DNA of 64,000 nt from Thalassospira profundimaris. GTDB lineage: Bacteria; Pseudomonadota; Alphaproteobacteria; Rhodospirillales; Thalassospiraceae. The translations under genes and the position numbers were made by a program. The stretch lies in the NCBI RefSeq assembly GCF_003326795.1, contig NZ_JPWI01000008.1, positions 62,001 to 126,000 on the forward strand, in the 5' to 3' direction. Positions 26,894 through 35,742 of this stretch are shown piece after piece; the stretch's first letter is position 1, and each line of letters opens with the position of its first letter. The notes under the pieces are model-generated. The model was not told where the DNA came from and ran no database searches. It saw only the letters and a program-made list of their open reading frames with translations.

Positions 26894-27904
26894 GTGGGAA
26901 TGCGTTTGATACCTGATCAGCCCGGCCGTTTGGGCCGGGCTGTCCCGATCTTGCTGGCAGTGCTTTTTTCTTCTGCTGGCGCACTGGCCGAAGAAAAGCC
27001 GATGCCCGAATTTGTCGAAATCAAAGGCGGGACTTTCATGATGGGGGATACCCGTCATTACCGCGAGGAAACGCCGGTGCATCGGGTGACTGTTTCATCC
27101 TTTACCATCAGTCGAACTGAAATTACCAATGCCCAGTTTGCCGCCTTTGTTGCGGAAACCGGATATGTGACCTCGGTCGAACGGCCGCTCGACCCGGCTA
27201 AATATCCGGGCGTTCCAGACGAACTCCTTAAGGCGGGGTCCATGGTTTTTGCCCAGCCGACCGATGATGTGGATATGGGCGATCTGCGCAACTGGTGGCG
27301 CTATATCGCCGGGGCAGACTGGCGTCATCCGGCCGGACCGGGAAGCACGATCGAAGGACTGGAAGATCATCCGGTGGTGCAGGTCTCCGTCGAAGATGCC
27401 CGTGCCTATGCCAAGTGGGCTGGCGGGCGACTTCCGACCGAGGCCGAATGGGAATTCGCCGCGCGCGGTGGTCTTGATGGTATGGATTACAGCTGGGGTG
27501 ACAGCTATAGCCCGCTTGAAGGATGGAAAGCAAACAGCTGGCAGGGAACCTTTCCGAAAACCGATCTGGCAGATGACGGACATCACGGCACGGCCCCGGT
27601 CGGCAGTTTTGACCCGAACGGGTACGGGCTTTCGGATATGGCGGGCAATGTCTGGGAACATGTGTCGGACTGGTGGGTGCCCGGGCATCCCCAAACCGAT
27701 CAAACCGATCCCGATGGCCCACCTTTAAAGCTTGCGGCGCGCTTTGCCAGTCCTGCGGTCGGTCCGATGACCGTGGTCAAGGGCGGATCGTGGCTTTGTG
27801 CACCGAATTTTTGTCTGCGCTATCGTCCGGCTGCCCGACAGCCCGCCGAAAGCCATATCGGGTCAAACCATATCGGATTCCGGATTGCACGTGATGTGAA
27901 TTGA
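26894..27904 (+). CDS. Formylglycine-generating enzyme with signal peptide
   Basis: A 336-aa SUMF1/FGE-family protein that oxidises the sulfatase cysteine to formylglycine. The fold signatures FVEIKGGTFMMGD, LPTEAEWEFAARGG and NVWEHVSDWW are present. The catalytic pair Cys302 and Cys307 in SWLCAPNFCLRYR is intact, which separates true FGEs from inactive relatives. An N-terminal hydrophobic stretch ending SSAGALA looks like a signal peptide, so modification may occur in the periplasm. I start at the GTG at 26894, about ten bases after AAAGGA; the ATG two codons later is an alternative. It follows the sulfatase stop by one base. Confidence 0.9.
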   Translation: MGMRLIPDQPGRLGRAVPILLAVLFSSAGALAEEKPMPEFVEIKGGTFMMGDTRHYREETPVHRVTVSSFTISRTEITNAQFAAFVAETGYVTSVERPLDPAKYPGVPDELLKAGSMVFAQPTDDVDMGDLRNWWRYIAGADWRHPAGPGSTIEGLEDHPVVQVSVEDARAYAKWAGGRLPTEAEWEFAARGGLDGMDYSWGDSYSPLEGWKANSWQGTFPKTDLADDGHHGTAPVGSFDPNGYGLSDMAGNVWEHVSDWWVPGHPQTDQTDPDGPPLKLAARFASPAVGPMTVVKGGSWLCAPNFCLRYRPAARQPAESHIGSNHIGFRIARDVN

Positions 27905-27955
27905 AACAGGGATCGAAGAGGTTTCTGCCGCTTGTGAAGAACGAAGGAGACAGTG

Positions 27956-28774
27956 ATGTCCAATCTGTTGAGAAGACTGTCGATCACTTTTCTGGGCGCA
28001 TTGACCTGTGTTTGCGGGTTCTCGTCCCTGACATTGGCGCAGGAAGGCGATGCCGATCTTGCCAAGAAACTGTCAAATCCGGTGGCCAATCTGATCAGTT
28101 TGCCATTTCAGGCCAACTATGATCATGGCTATGGTTCCGAAGACGGCAGCAAGTTCTATGTCAATGTGCAGCCGGTCATGCCTGTCAGTCTTAATGAAGA
28201 CTGGAACCTGATTTCGCGGACGATTTTGCCGGTCGTTTATCAGAATGACATCAATGGCAATAGCGGTACGGATACCGGCATCGGCGATACGGTACAAAGT
28301 TTGTTTTTATCGCCAACTGAACCGGGCCCCGGCGGGCTGGTTTGGGGGCTTGGGCCTGTTTTCCTGTTGCCCACTGCATCGGAAAGCAGCCTTGGTCTTG
28401 ATCAATGGGGCGCAGGACCGACGGCGGTCGGATTGTTCATCAAGGATGCCTGGACGGTTGGTGTTTTGAGCAATCATATCTGGGGCACCGATGACGGATC
28501 GGCAGCATCGGCAACGAATGCCACATTCCTGCAGCCTTTCATCAATTACACGACGCCCGATGCATGGACCTTCGCACTTAATACCGAAAGTACCTATGAC
28601 TGGAACGCCGAGAAATGGTCGGTTCCGGTCAACGGTATTGTGTCGAAACTGGTCGATGTTGGCGGGCAGAAAATCAGTCTGGGTGCTGGCGTTCGCTATT
28701 GGGTCGATAGCCCGGATGCCGGTCCTGACGGATGGGGGGCACGGTTCATCCTGACGTTCCTGTTCCCGAAATAG
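27956..28774 (+). CDS. Outer-membrane beta-barrel protein (transporter-like)
   Basis: A 272-aa exported protein with a signal peptide (ITFLGALTCVCGFSSLTLA). The mature part alternates polar and hydrophobic residues with many aromatic girdle positions and ends in FILTFLFPK, typical of a small outer-membrane barrel. Segments such as LISLPFQANYDHG and LGPVFLLPTAS recall proteins often labelled transporter or neuromedin U. An AAGGAG site lies before the ATG. Placed 51 bases after the FGE gene, it may admit sulfated substrates for the sulfatase; this is inferred. Confidence 0.75.
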   Translation: MSNLLRRLSITFLGALTCVCGFSSLTLAQEGDADLAKKLSNPVANLISLPFQANYDHGYGSEDGSKFYVNVQPVMPVSLNEDWNLISRTILPVVYQNDINGNSGTDTGIGDTVQSLFLSPTEPGPGGLVWGLGPVFLLPTASESSLGLDQWGAGPTAVGLFIKDAWTVGVLSNHIWGTDDGSAASATNATFLQPFINYTTPDAWTFALNTESTYDWNAEKWSVPVNGIVSKLVDVGGQKISLGAGVRYWVDSPDAGPDGWGARFILTFLFPK

Positions 28775-28819
28775 CTGCCATTCAGGGGCAGGAAGCGGCC
28801 GAACGGGGCTTGGTCGATG

Positions 28820-28851
28820 AACCCTGAACGAACAGAAACTCGTTCGGGGTT
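28820..28851 (+). terminator. Hairpin after the barrel-protein gene
   Basis: AACCCTGAACGA and TCGTTCGGGGTT pair over 12 positions with one mismatch around an 8-base loop. The T-run is poor, so termination may be partial. Confidence 0.55.
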
Positions 28852-29056
28852 CTGATTGTCACTGTAAATTGTCTGCATGCAGATGCTTTTCCTGACGCAA
28901 ATTTGCGCTAGACTGAACAATAAAAGAACCGGGTGGTTGGGGTTGGTTAAAAGTAGACGGCGTTCCGTTATCGGGGCGTGAGAAGGATTGCGATCAAAAT
29001 AGTGCCATGGTGAGAAGCCGGTAAATGGCCATTGCAATCAAAGCGGGGAGCTGGGC

Positions 29057-30910
29057 GTGCGGCGATCAAAAGTGTATCAGTATGCGATGTGCGGGGTGGG
29101 CGCATTGCTGGTAAGTGCATCAATGTCCGCGGCGCGCGCAGCCAGTTGCTCGGCCGAAGGCGGGTTGATTTTCCTTGGCAAGACCTCGGATAAGGCAAAT
29201 TCCTTGTGGTTGTCAGGCACAAGTTCAGGCGCTTTTCGTCTTGATGCCGCCGGGACAACCAAGGATACCTGGAGCCAGACACGTGGCGGATTGCATCTGA
29301 CGCTTTCGGACGTTGTTTCGCCGGGAAATGGTGGTGTTCATCACCTTTATGACAATAGTGGTTCGGGCTGTTTGCTTGACAGTCAGAACCAGCGTGGCGG
29401 ATTTAACCTGCCGCCGATCGGCAAGCTGTTTCCCGATTTCCTGACACCCGAAATTCCCGTGGCGACCAAACCGCCAATCTGGATCGTACCGCCGGTCGGG
29501 ATTACCCCGGAAATTCCGGTCATAAGACCGCCGGGGATCGGGATTACTCCGGAAATTCCGGTCATAAGACCGCCCGGGATCGGTATCACGCCGGAACTCC
29601 CGATTATCGTCGCGCCACCGGTTGATGTCATTCCGCCAATCGGTGTATTGCCCCCGACGGGGATTACCCCGGAAATTCCGGTGATCACTCCGCCGCCGGT
29701 TGGTATTACGCCGGAAGTGCCGGTTGCTACCAGACCACCGATTGGGGTGTTACCCCCGACAGGGATCACGCCGGAAATTCCGGTGATCACCCCGCCACCG
29801 GTCGGTATTACGCCGGAAGTGCCGGTGATTACATCCCCGGACCCCGAAATACCAACGGTTCCGCCGACGATCAGTGTTCCCCAAACCGTTGCCAATGCCG
29901 AACTTTCAAAGCGGCCGGAGGACTTCCTTGCCGGTGATACCTGCGCCATTCTTGAAGGTGGCGGGCAGCTTTATCGTAACGAAGACGGTCTTGTTTTTAC
30001 CGCCCCCTGTACGCTTGTCCGGCAGGGCGGATATCAGGGAATTACGGTTGCCTCCTTGCTTGAGCAATCAGATGTGCCTTTGACATCCGGGCGGCAGTTC
30101 GTGGCCGAACCCCTTTGGAATTTCTGGACAGAAACGCGCGGCGTCTATGCCCGGGACCGGCGTCACAATCTGGATATCGAAGGATATAGCGGATCAGTTA
30201 TTGCGGGATTTGATCGCAATTTTGATAACGAAACGGTTGTTGGCGTTTCCGGATCGTTTGAAAGCAGTGGCTCTGACGGTTATGACGGCGGGCTTGTCAA
30301 CGAGGCCTATGGTATTTCCGTCGGGCCCTATTTTGCCCATCGTCTGTCACGGGAATGGGCGGTTCAGGGATCGCTTGGCTATATGCTGCGCCATAACGAT
30401 CTTGATGTTGTGGTGCTTGAGGGCGACTATTTTTCCCATCAGCTGTCGGCTGCCACCGCCCTTCACGGGCAGTATAATTATAAGGACTGGACGCTGCGTC
30501 CGCGCGTCGGCCTTTCCTATGCCGAGACCTTTACCGAGGCCTATGATCTCAGTGGTACTGTGTCCAATACCCCGGTCAAGGTCGATATCGGTTCGGATCA
30601 TTTCAGCTTTGGCGAGGCCGAAATTGCCGGTGAGGCCAGCACCTATGTCGAGCTTGAGGGCAATCTTCTGGGCATACCCTATGGCGAGCTCGGCCTGCGT
30701 TATGCCTTTGACCGGCCCAATGACGGCAAGATCCTTTCGGGGAACCTGACGCTTGAGGAAACATCAGACGTGACCGGTACATTGCGCGGCGGGATGCGGT
30801 TTATTTATGATGACCGGATCTATTTTGATGTCGGGGCGGGCTATCTCAGTCTCGGGCAGAACGGCCTTGATATCTGGGAAGCCAAGGCACGTGTCTCATT
30901 TGCCTTCTGA
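29057..30910 (+). CDS. Autotransporter-like protein with proline-rich repeats
   Basis: A 617-aa exported protein starting at a GTG behind GGGGAG. A signal peptide covers about residues 1-29. A short domain with two cysteines (about 30-115) is followed by a proline-rich region (about 120-280) made of GITPEIPVI-type units. The C-terminal part (about 350-617) is an autotransporter beta-barrel: it starts near PLWNFWTETRGVYARD, has alternating strands, and ends ARVSFAF with the terminal Phe needed for outer-membrane insertion. The passenger is much shorter than in classical autotransporters, and the repeat may be a stalk. Its job on the surface is unknown. Confidence 0.8.
   Translation: MRRSKVYQYAMCGVGALLVSASMSAARAASCSAEGGLIFLGKTSDKANSLWLSGTSSGAFRLDAAGTTKDTWSQTRGGLHLTLSDVVSPGNGGVHHLYDNSGSGCLLDSQNQRGGFNLPPIGKLFPDFLTPEIPVATKPPIWIVPPVGITPEIPVIRPPGIGITPEIPVIRPPGIGITPELPIIVAPPVDVIPPIGVLPPTGITPEIPVITPPPVGITPEVPVATRPPIGVLPPTGITPEIPVITPPPVGITPEVPVITSPDPEIPTVPPTISVPQTVANAELSKRPEDFLAGDTCAILEGGGQLYRNEDGLVFTAPCTLVRQGGYQGITVASLLEQSDVPLTSGRQFVAEPLWNFWTETRGVYARDRRHNLDIEGYSGSVIAGFDRNFDNETVVGVSGSFESSGSDGYDGGLVNEAYGISVGPYFAHRLSREWAVQGSLGYMLRHNDLDVVVLEGDYFSHQLSAATALHGQYNYKDWTLRPRVGLSYAETFTEAYDLSGTVSNTPVKVDIGSDHFSFGEAEIAGEASTYVELEGNLLGIPYGELGLRYAFDRPNDGKILSGNLTLEETSDVTGTLRGGMRFIYDDRIYFDVGAGYLSLGQNGLDIWEAKARVSFAF
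29633..29836 (+). repeat. 102-bp tandem coding repeat, two copies
   Basis: Two copies (29633-29734 and 29735-29836) each encode 34 residues of the PPIGVLPPTGITPEIPVI type. A 42-bp variant of the same unit repeats just before it. The near-identity of the copies points to recent duplication or slippage. Confidence 0.85.
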
Positions 30911-30936
30911 TCGCTTGCCCGGACAGTTGCACGCCC

Positions 30937-30970
30937 AAAAAAAACGCCCGGGTGGGGACCCGGGCGTTTT
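30937..30970 (-). terminator. Strong GC hairpin terminator in convergent gap
   Basis: AAAACGCCCGGGT pairs perfectly with ACCCGGGCGTTTT. On the minus strand the stem is followed by a run of eight T residues (complement of 30937-30944), and on the plus strand by only four. It is thus strongest for minus-strand transcripts. Confidence 0.88.
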
Positions 30971-30972
30971 GA

Positions 30973-31072
30973 CCTTTCGGGGGAGACTCCGAAAGGGGCA
31001 AGATGCAATGGGAACATAACGACCGGGGAAGTCGTACGGTATCTCCTTGGGACAAGGGGATACGCATCTTGC
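30973..31072 (-). ncRNA. Candidate structured RNA or structured 3' UTR
   Basis: The 100 bases contain four nested or successive perfect stems. CCTTTCGG/CCGAAAGG (30973-30996) comes first. An outer 9-bp stem GCAAGATGC/GCATCTTGC (30998-31006 and 31064-31072) encloses ACGAC/GTCGT (31019-31035) and an 11-bp hairpin with one G-U pair (31039-31049 and 31053-31063). The layout is a three-way junction. The strong U8 terminator lies just beyond on the minus strand, so I prefer that strand, either as a free small RNA or as the 3' UTR of the EamA gene. No family is recognised and strand is uncertain. Confidence 0.45.
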
Positions 31073-31139
31073 AGGGATCGACATTACGCCGGTTACTGGT
31101 CGAATACCGGGACGGGGTCAAAGGCGCCCGGTAGTCCAA

Positions 31140-32120
31140 TCAGGTGGCCTTGCCCGGTGTCGGGGCAGGTGCCGCGATTTTTGCCAGTGCCTTGAGTTTC
31201 GCAGCATGGCGGTGTTTCGATACTGTTATCTGAATAATCCCGATCATCACCAAAAGGGAAGAGATCCAGAACACACTGTCATGGGTCGGTGGTGGCGTGA
31301 GGTCGAACCGCGATGCCAGCATCTCAAGCGCCAGAAGGACAAAGGGCAGGATCGTGGTCGACAGGATGTATTTCTCGATCCCTGCGACCTTGACAGAACG
31401 AAGTGACAAAACCATCGCAGGCCCGCGAAACAGAACCCCGATCAAAAGCCCTGCCAACAATGTTTCGGTGCCAAACAATCCGGCGGTGGAAATGTACGGG
31501 ATCGGAACCGGACTGATCCGTTCGATAAAGGACGGCACGATCAGGAAGACTGACGCGGTAATCAGCAACAGGACGCCGGTGAAGCGCAGATGTGCCCATG
31601 TATCCTTGATCTGGTTATCAGGATGAAGTTCGGCCAGAACAGTTGATGCAATGGCGGTGACTTCGGATGCCAGCATCAGCAACACGGCTGGGTTGGAAAA
31701 GCCACCGGGTAAATGCCATGCCATCCACACAGCTCCCGAAATCAGGATCGCATGGCCCAGCCATTCCGACCGTCCCGGCGTGCGCCCAAGGATAAAGGTC
31801 GCGGCAAGGGCGGCCATCGGCATGCCGGTCTGCGACAGAATGCCGCTTTCCGGTGCGCTGATGTAAAGAAGCGACGCTGTCCAGGTTACGCCGGTCAGAA
31901 CCCGCAAAACCCCATAGGCCCAGTTGATCGGAAGGGTGAATTGCCGCCAGGGGATCCTGCGACCGGGCGCAAGAAGCACCAGCGATACCCCGCCAAACAC
32001 CAGTTGCCAGCATGTCATGGCATAAGGATCAATATCAAAGCTGGTCAATGCAATCCGGTTGCTCACCAAAAGCAGCGACCAGATCAGTGTGGTGCTGAAA
32101 AGCAAGATCATGACGGACAT
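31140..32120 (-). CDS. EamA/DMT-family transporter
   Basis: A 326-aa inner-membrane protein with about ten hydrophobic spans in two EamA-like halves, typical of drug/metabolite exporters (RhaT/YdcZ superfamily). Visible segments include LIWSLLLVSNRIALTSFDID at the start and SGILSQTGMPMAALAATFILG at the end of the first half. The substrate cannot be inferred. It is transcribed alone, with a 3' region that may form the structured RNA described at 30973-31072. Confidence 0.82.
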   Translation of the reverse strand: MSVMILLFSTTLIWSLLLVSNRIALTSFDIDPYAMTCWQLVFGGVSLVLLAPGRRIPWRQFTLPINWAYGVLRVLTGVTWTASLLYISAPESGILSQTGMPMAALAATFILGRTPGRSEWLGHAILISGAVWMAWHLPGGFSNPAVLLMLASEVTAIASTVLAELHPDNQIKDTWAHLRFTGVLLLITASVFLIVPSFIERISPVPIPYISTAGLFGTETLLAGLLIGVLFRGPAMVLSLRSVKVAGIEKYILSTTILPFVLLALEMLASRFDLTPPPTHDSVFWISSLLVMIGIIQITVSKHRHAAKLKALAKIAAPAPTPGKAT

Positions 32121-32298
32121 ATGAAGAATTAAAAAAAGTTATGAAAATGATTTCGTATGCTGCACCATATAAGGAAAAATATCGACAGAAATATTTGGCT
32201 AAATTACTGAATTTAATCCATGAAGAGTCAGGTCTGCTACTTTCGGAATTTGGCCGACCTGATCTCAAATTCGCAGAGACATTGGCGATTGACGATTA

Positions 32299-33339
32299 CT
32301 AGTCGAATGCCGGTTCGTCCAGAAAGTGATTGGCATAGGCAAAGATGCCCGGAGATCCGCCTGTCATTAAAAACAGGATTCTTTCGCCGCTTTGATAGTG
32401 ACCGGAAGAGAGGTCCGAAAGCAGTCCGGCGAAGGCTTTCCCACCATATACGGGATCAAGAAAGAGCCCTTCTGTTCTTGCCATCTGGTGAACAGCGGCT
32501 TTCATGGCGTCTGTCGGGATTCCATAACCGTCCCCCAACTGTTCGTCAGATATCTCGATATCCATTGGATTGGCTTCAACAGAGGAACCAAGCAACTTCA
32601 ACACAGCCTGTGTTTTCTCAACCGTCGCAGCATGAGCAATTTCTTTTGGCGCGAGGACAGAAAATGCTTTGATCAAAGCGGGATTTTTACCTGCCAGGTA
32701 CATCCCTGCGGCAAGGCCTGCATGGGTGCCGGAACTTCCGTTTGGCAAGACAATTGAACTGACACTTTGCCCAAGTGCACGCATCTGATTCTCTATCTCG
32801 AACGCACATAGGGCATAACCGAGGGCGCCGATCGGCGATGAACCGCCCAGTTCGACGAGATAGGGATTGCATCCGCGCCGTGACAGTTTGGCAGCAATCT
32901 CGTGGGCAAATTCTCGGCCGGTTATCCCGGTTGGGACAATGTGGATGTGCGCACCCAATATACGATCAAGCACCATGTTGCCGTTACGTGCGAAGTCATT
33001 GGGCATTGAACTTGTCGGCGATGTCAAAACCAGATCACATTGCAAACCAAGCTTCGCGCAAACGGCTGCTGTCAGTCTGGCAAAATTTGATTGTAAACCG
33101 CCAACGGCAACCACGGTATCTGCACCCCTGTGCAGGGCATCACCCACAATAAATTCAAGTTTTCGCAGTTTGTTACCGCCACCACCCAGTGAATTGAAGT
33201 CATCGCGTTTCACAAATAACTGGATGTCTTTGGCTGGCAGTCCCAACGTTTGTTCAAGGCGTTCCAGACGCTGAATTGGTGTGGCGTCGTCCAGCAGGCT
33301 GACCTTCGGAAAGTGATCAAGGGTATCGTGCGAGAACAT
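32299..33339 (-). CDS. PLP-dependent ACC deaminase / D-cysteine desulfhydrase family enzyme
   Basis: A 346-aa fold-type II PLP enzyme. The Schiff-base lysine lies in SLGGGGNKLRKLE (about residue 55). GGLQSNFARLTAA and the phosphate-binding loop LPNGSSGTHAG are further family marks. Members deaminate 1-aminocyclopropane-1-carboxylate or break D-cysteine; the sequence alone does not decide which. I start at the ATG at 33339, with an AAGG site; longer frames include an unlikely N-terminal extension. It is divergent from a LysR regulator. Confidence 0.88.
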   Translation of the reverse strand: MFSHDTLDHFPKVSLLDDATPIQRLERLEQTLGLPAKDIQLFVKRDDFNSLGGGGNKLRKLEFIVGDALHRGADTVVAVGGLQSNFARLTAAVCAKLGLQCDLVLTSPTSSMPNDFARNGNMVLDRILGAHIHIVPTGITGREFAHEIAAKLSRRGCNPYLVELGGSSPIGALGYALCAFEIENQMRALGQSVSSIVLPNGSSGTHAGLAAGMYLAGKNPALIKAFSVLAPKEIAHAATVEKTQAVLKLLGSSVEANPMDIEISDEQLGDGYGIPTDAMKAAVHQMARTEGLFLDPVYGGKAFAGLLSDLSSGHYQSGERILFLMTGGSPGIFAYANHFLDEPAFD

Positions 33340-33512
33340 TGTCATCCCTTCTTTGCGGCAGTGAATAAGAATGTGATCGCGCGAACATTCTGAAAATATG
33401 ATAGTTTTCATATGCGGGATTATCGGTGCTGATCACTGAGCGGATAAACGTCCCATAGATATTTACTTGCTGCAGTTTTGTTGTGAATATCTATCAATCA
33501 GCACTCAGCATC

Positions 33513-33523
33513 CCGAAAATCGG
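33513..33523. promoter_or_regulatory. CCGA-N3-TCGG box before the LysR gene
   Basis: CCGAAAATCGG followed by TGTAAT lies eight bases before the LysR start. A near-identical box occurs at 36906-36916 before the SDR gene. It may be the operator of this LysR protein. Confidence 0.4.
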
Positions 33524-33530
33524 TGTAATC

Positions 33531-34466
33531 ATGGACCAAATTGACTCAATCAAGGTATTCTTGGCTGCGATAGATGAAGGCAGTCTTGCCGGTGCAGCAC
33601 GCCGTCTGAACAGGTCGCCAACGGCTGTTAGCCGTGCTTTGAATGCGCTTGAAAGTCATGTCGGTGCGGACCTGCTTTATCGAACAACAAGGTCGCTTCG
33701 TCTCAGTGAAACCGGCGAACATTATGCTGCTGCCTGTCGGCGCATTCTTGCCGATCTTGAAGAGGCAGAAATGGTGGCTGGAGGTGAGCGCTCCGCCCCA
33801 AGGGGAACGGTTACAATATCTGCGCCACCATTCCTGGGCGAAGAAGTTTTAAGGCCAATCATCGATGAGTTCCTAAAGGAGTTTCCGACGGTTTCTGTCC
33901 AGTTCCTGATGCTCGACAGGTTCGTTAATCTGGTAGAGGAGGGCGTGGATCTGGCGCTTCGGATTGGTGAGCTATCAGATTCTTCGAACGTCGCCACAAA
34001 GGTCGGCACCGCTGTTCGACGCGTTGTTACGGCTTCGCCCGACTATCTGCAACGCAATCCTCGCATCCATGAGCCAAAAGATCTGGAGAAACATCAAATC
34101 ATCGCATTCTCCCATTTTGGACTCAATGCCTGGACCTTTTCGCCCGGACAAACAGGAAAAATCCCCAAGACCATAAGTTTTACGCCGCGCATCATCGTCA
34201 ACAGCATTCGCGCCGCAGTTGGTTCAGCTGTTGCTGGTTTGGGGCTGACGAGATTGTATTCGTACCATGTTGCCCGGCAGGTATCCGCCGGGCAGCTCAA
34301 GATTGTTCTGGTTGACGCCGAAGCACCACCTTTGCCCGTACATTTGATTGCGCCGCATGGGAGAATGGCGGTTCCAAAGGTGCGTGCCTTTGTTGACTTT
34401 GCAGCACCGCGCTTGCGTGCTTCGCTTGCCAAGCTCGAAAAAGATGCCCGCTCGCTGGATATATAG
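33531..34466 (+). CDS. LysR-family transcriptional regulator
   Basis: A 311-aa regulator with the N-terminal winged helix-turn-helix (IDSIKVFLAAIDEGSLAGAARRLNRSPTAVSRALNALE) at about residues 4-42 and a substrate-binding-like C-terminal domain (VTISAPPFLGEEVLRPII onward). I use the ATG at 33531 to give the usual short LysR lead; a GTG 48 bases upstream is less likely. It lies between the divergent PLP enzyme and the convergent nitronate monooxygenase cluster, either of which it could control. Confidence 0.9.
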   Translation: MDQIDSIKVFLAAIDEGSLAGAARRLNRSPTAVSRALNALESHVGADLLYRTTRSLRLSETGEHYAAACRRILADLEEAEMVAGGERSAPRGTVTISAPPFLGEEVLRPIIDEFLKEFPTVSVQFLMLDRFVNLVEEGVDLALRIGELSDSSNVATKVGTAVRRVVTASPDYLQRNPRIHEPKDLEKHQIIAFSHFGLNAWTFSPGQTGKIPKTISFTPRIIVNSIRAAVGSAVAGLGLTRLYSYHVARQVSAGQLKIVLVDAEAPPLPVHLIAPHGRMAVPKVRAFVDFAAPRLRASLAKLEKDARSLDI

Positions 34467-34497
34467 GGACGCACGACACCGCTATGGTGAAAGTGGA

Positions 34498-35559
34498 TTA
34501 CCCCGCCAGTTCGGTTGCAAGTGTCTGCATCAGCTTTGCTGTCGTCATTGGCCGCGCAAGCGGGGCACCTTGACCAGCCCATTGCGCGCCGAAACCGTGC
34601 TCGTTTTGCGCCTTGGCTGCGCTGTTTAACGCCTTGCCCGCATCATAGGTCACCGGATAGTCGGGGACTTCCCCGTCAGATCTGCTTTCCGCCCAAGCGG
34701 TAAATTTGTTGGCAAGGCAGCGCGCAGGTCGACCAGATATTGCCCGCGTCATTACAGTACTGCTTGCAGATTCTCCGGTGAACCTTGCACGATAAGTAGC
34801 GTCGGCTTTACTTTCGTCACAGGTCACAAATGCTGTGCCCAACTGCGCGGCAACAGCGCCAAGACCAAGTGCAGCCCGTATGCCCGATCCATCCATAATG
34901 CCACCTGCGGCTATGACCGGAATGGAAACTGATTGAGTCAGAATCCGGGTCAGTGCCAGGGTTCCCAGTTTGCTGTCAAAGCTGTTTTCATCGAAGCATC
35001 CCCGATGCCCTCCGGCTTCCCAGCCTTGTGCAACAATCACGTCAATGCCCGCGGCTTCAATTTCCAGCGCTTCTTTCGGATTGGTCGCAGTTGCAAATGT
35101 CATAATGCCCCTGTTTTTGATTGCATCGAGTTGATCGGGACGGGGCAATCCAAAATGAAAACTTATGACGCGCGGGCATTCTTCAAGCAGCATCGTGTGC
35201 ATCGCATCGTTTGTCAGAAATGTTTGGTAAATCTCTGATAGGTCGTTGGGTGCCGATGCGCCGAACCGCGCGAATTCGGGTTTCAGGGTATCCAGCCATT
35301 TTTGTTCTTTTATCGGATCACGAAGTGCTGGTTTGTGGCAGAACACATTTACGTTGAATACACCGGAGGAGAGCGCCTTTACCCGCTGGATTTGCGCGCG
35401 TGCGTCATCCACAGTGCTTGCGCCAACCGCGATTGAGCCCAAACCGCCAGCGTTTGTGACGGCGGCTGCCATCTCCGGCGTCGAGACACCTGCCATTGGT
35501 GCCTGAACCACCGGAATTCCGAGATCGAGCTGTTGAAAGGAATTTCCAATCCTGGTCAT
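34498..35559 (-). CDS. Nitronate monooxygenase (2-nitropropane dioxygenase family)
   Basis: A 353-aa FMN-dependent enzyme of the NMO/2-nitropropane dioxygenase family, which oxidises alkyl nitronates such as propionate-3-nitronate to aldehydes and nitrite. It opens with LGIPVVQAPMAGVSTPEMAAAV. The FMN phosphate region AAGGIMDGSGIRAALGLGA and ALEIEAAGIDVIVAQGWEAGGH, with the catalytic-base His at its end, are clear. It is the third gene of the SDR-tautomerase cluster, 183 bases after the tautomerase with a hairpin in between. A role in detoxifying nitronates is the default inference. Confidence 0.9.
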   Translation of the reverse strand: MTRIGNSFQQLDLGIPVVQAPMAGVSTPEMAAAVTNAGGLGSIAVGASTVDDARAQIQRVKALSSGVFNVNVFCHKPALRDPIKEQKWLDTLKPEFARFGASAPNDLSEIYQTFLTNDAMHTMLLEECPRVISFHFGLPRPDQLDAIKNRGIMTFATATNPKEALEIEAAGIDVIVAQGWEAGGHRGCFDENSFDSKLGTLALTRILTQSVSIPVIAAGGIMDGSGIRAALGLGAVAAQLGTAFVTCDESKADATYRARFTGESASSTVMTRAISGRPARCLANKFTAWAESRSDGEVPDYPVTYDAGKALNSAAKAQNEHGFGAQWAGQGAPLARPMTTAKLMQTLATELAG

Positions 35560-35693
35560 CGTTCTGTCCCCGTTTTCGATGTGCCAAAGCAGCGCGCTGA
35601 TATTTGGTGCCGAAGGCGCTCAGCAATCAGGTTTTGCTGACAAAACCAGCTTGAATTTGCTCCGGTGTGCTGAATTTTCACCATGAACAATAT

Positions 35694-35733
35694 GCCTTGC
35701 CCGTTGTAACCAGGCAGGCGCGACGGGCAAGGC
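35694..35733 (-). terminator. Intercistronic hairpin between tautomerase and NMO genes
   Basis: A perfect 11-bp stem, GCCTTGCCCGT / ACGGGCAAGGC, with an 18-base loop. No strong T-run follows on the minus strand, so it may attenuate or stabilise the polycistronic message. Confidence 0.55.
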
Positions 35734-35742
35734 TTTCTGAAT

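Noticed and set aside
29440-29860. Proline-repeat DNA considered as a CRISPR or intergenic repeat
   Set aside because: The units are in frame inside an exported protein and have no unique spacers.
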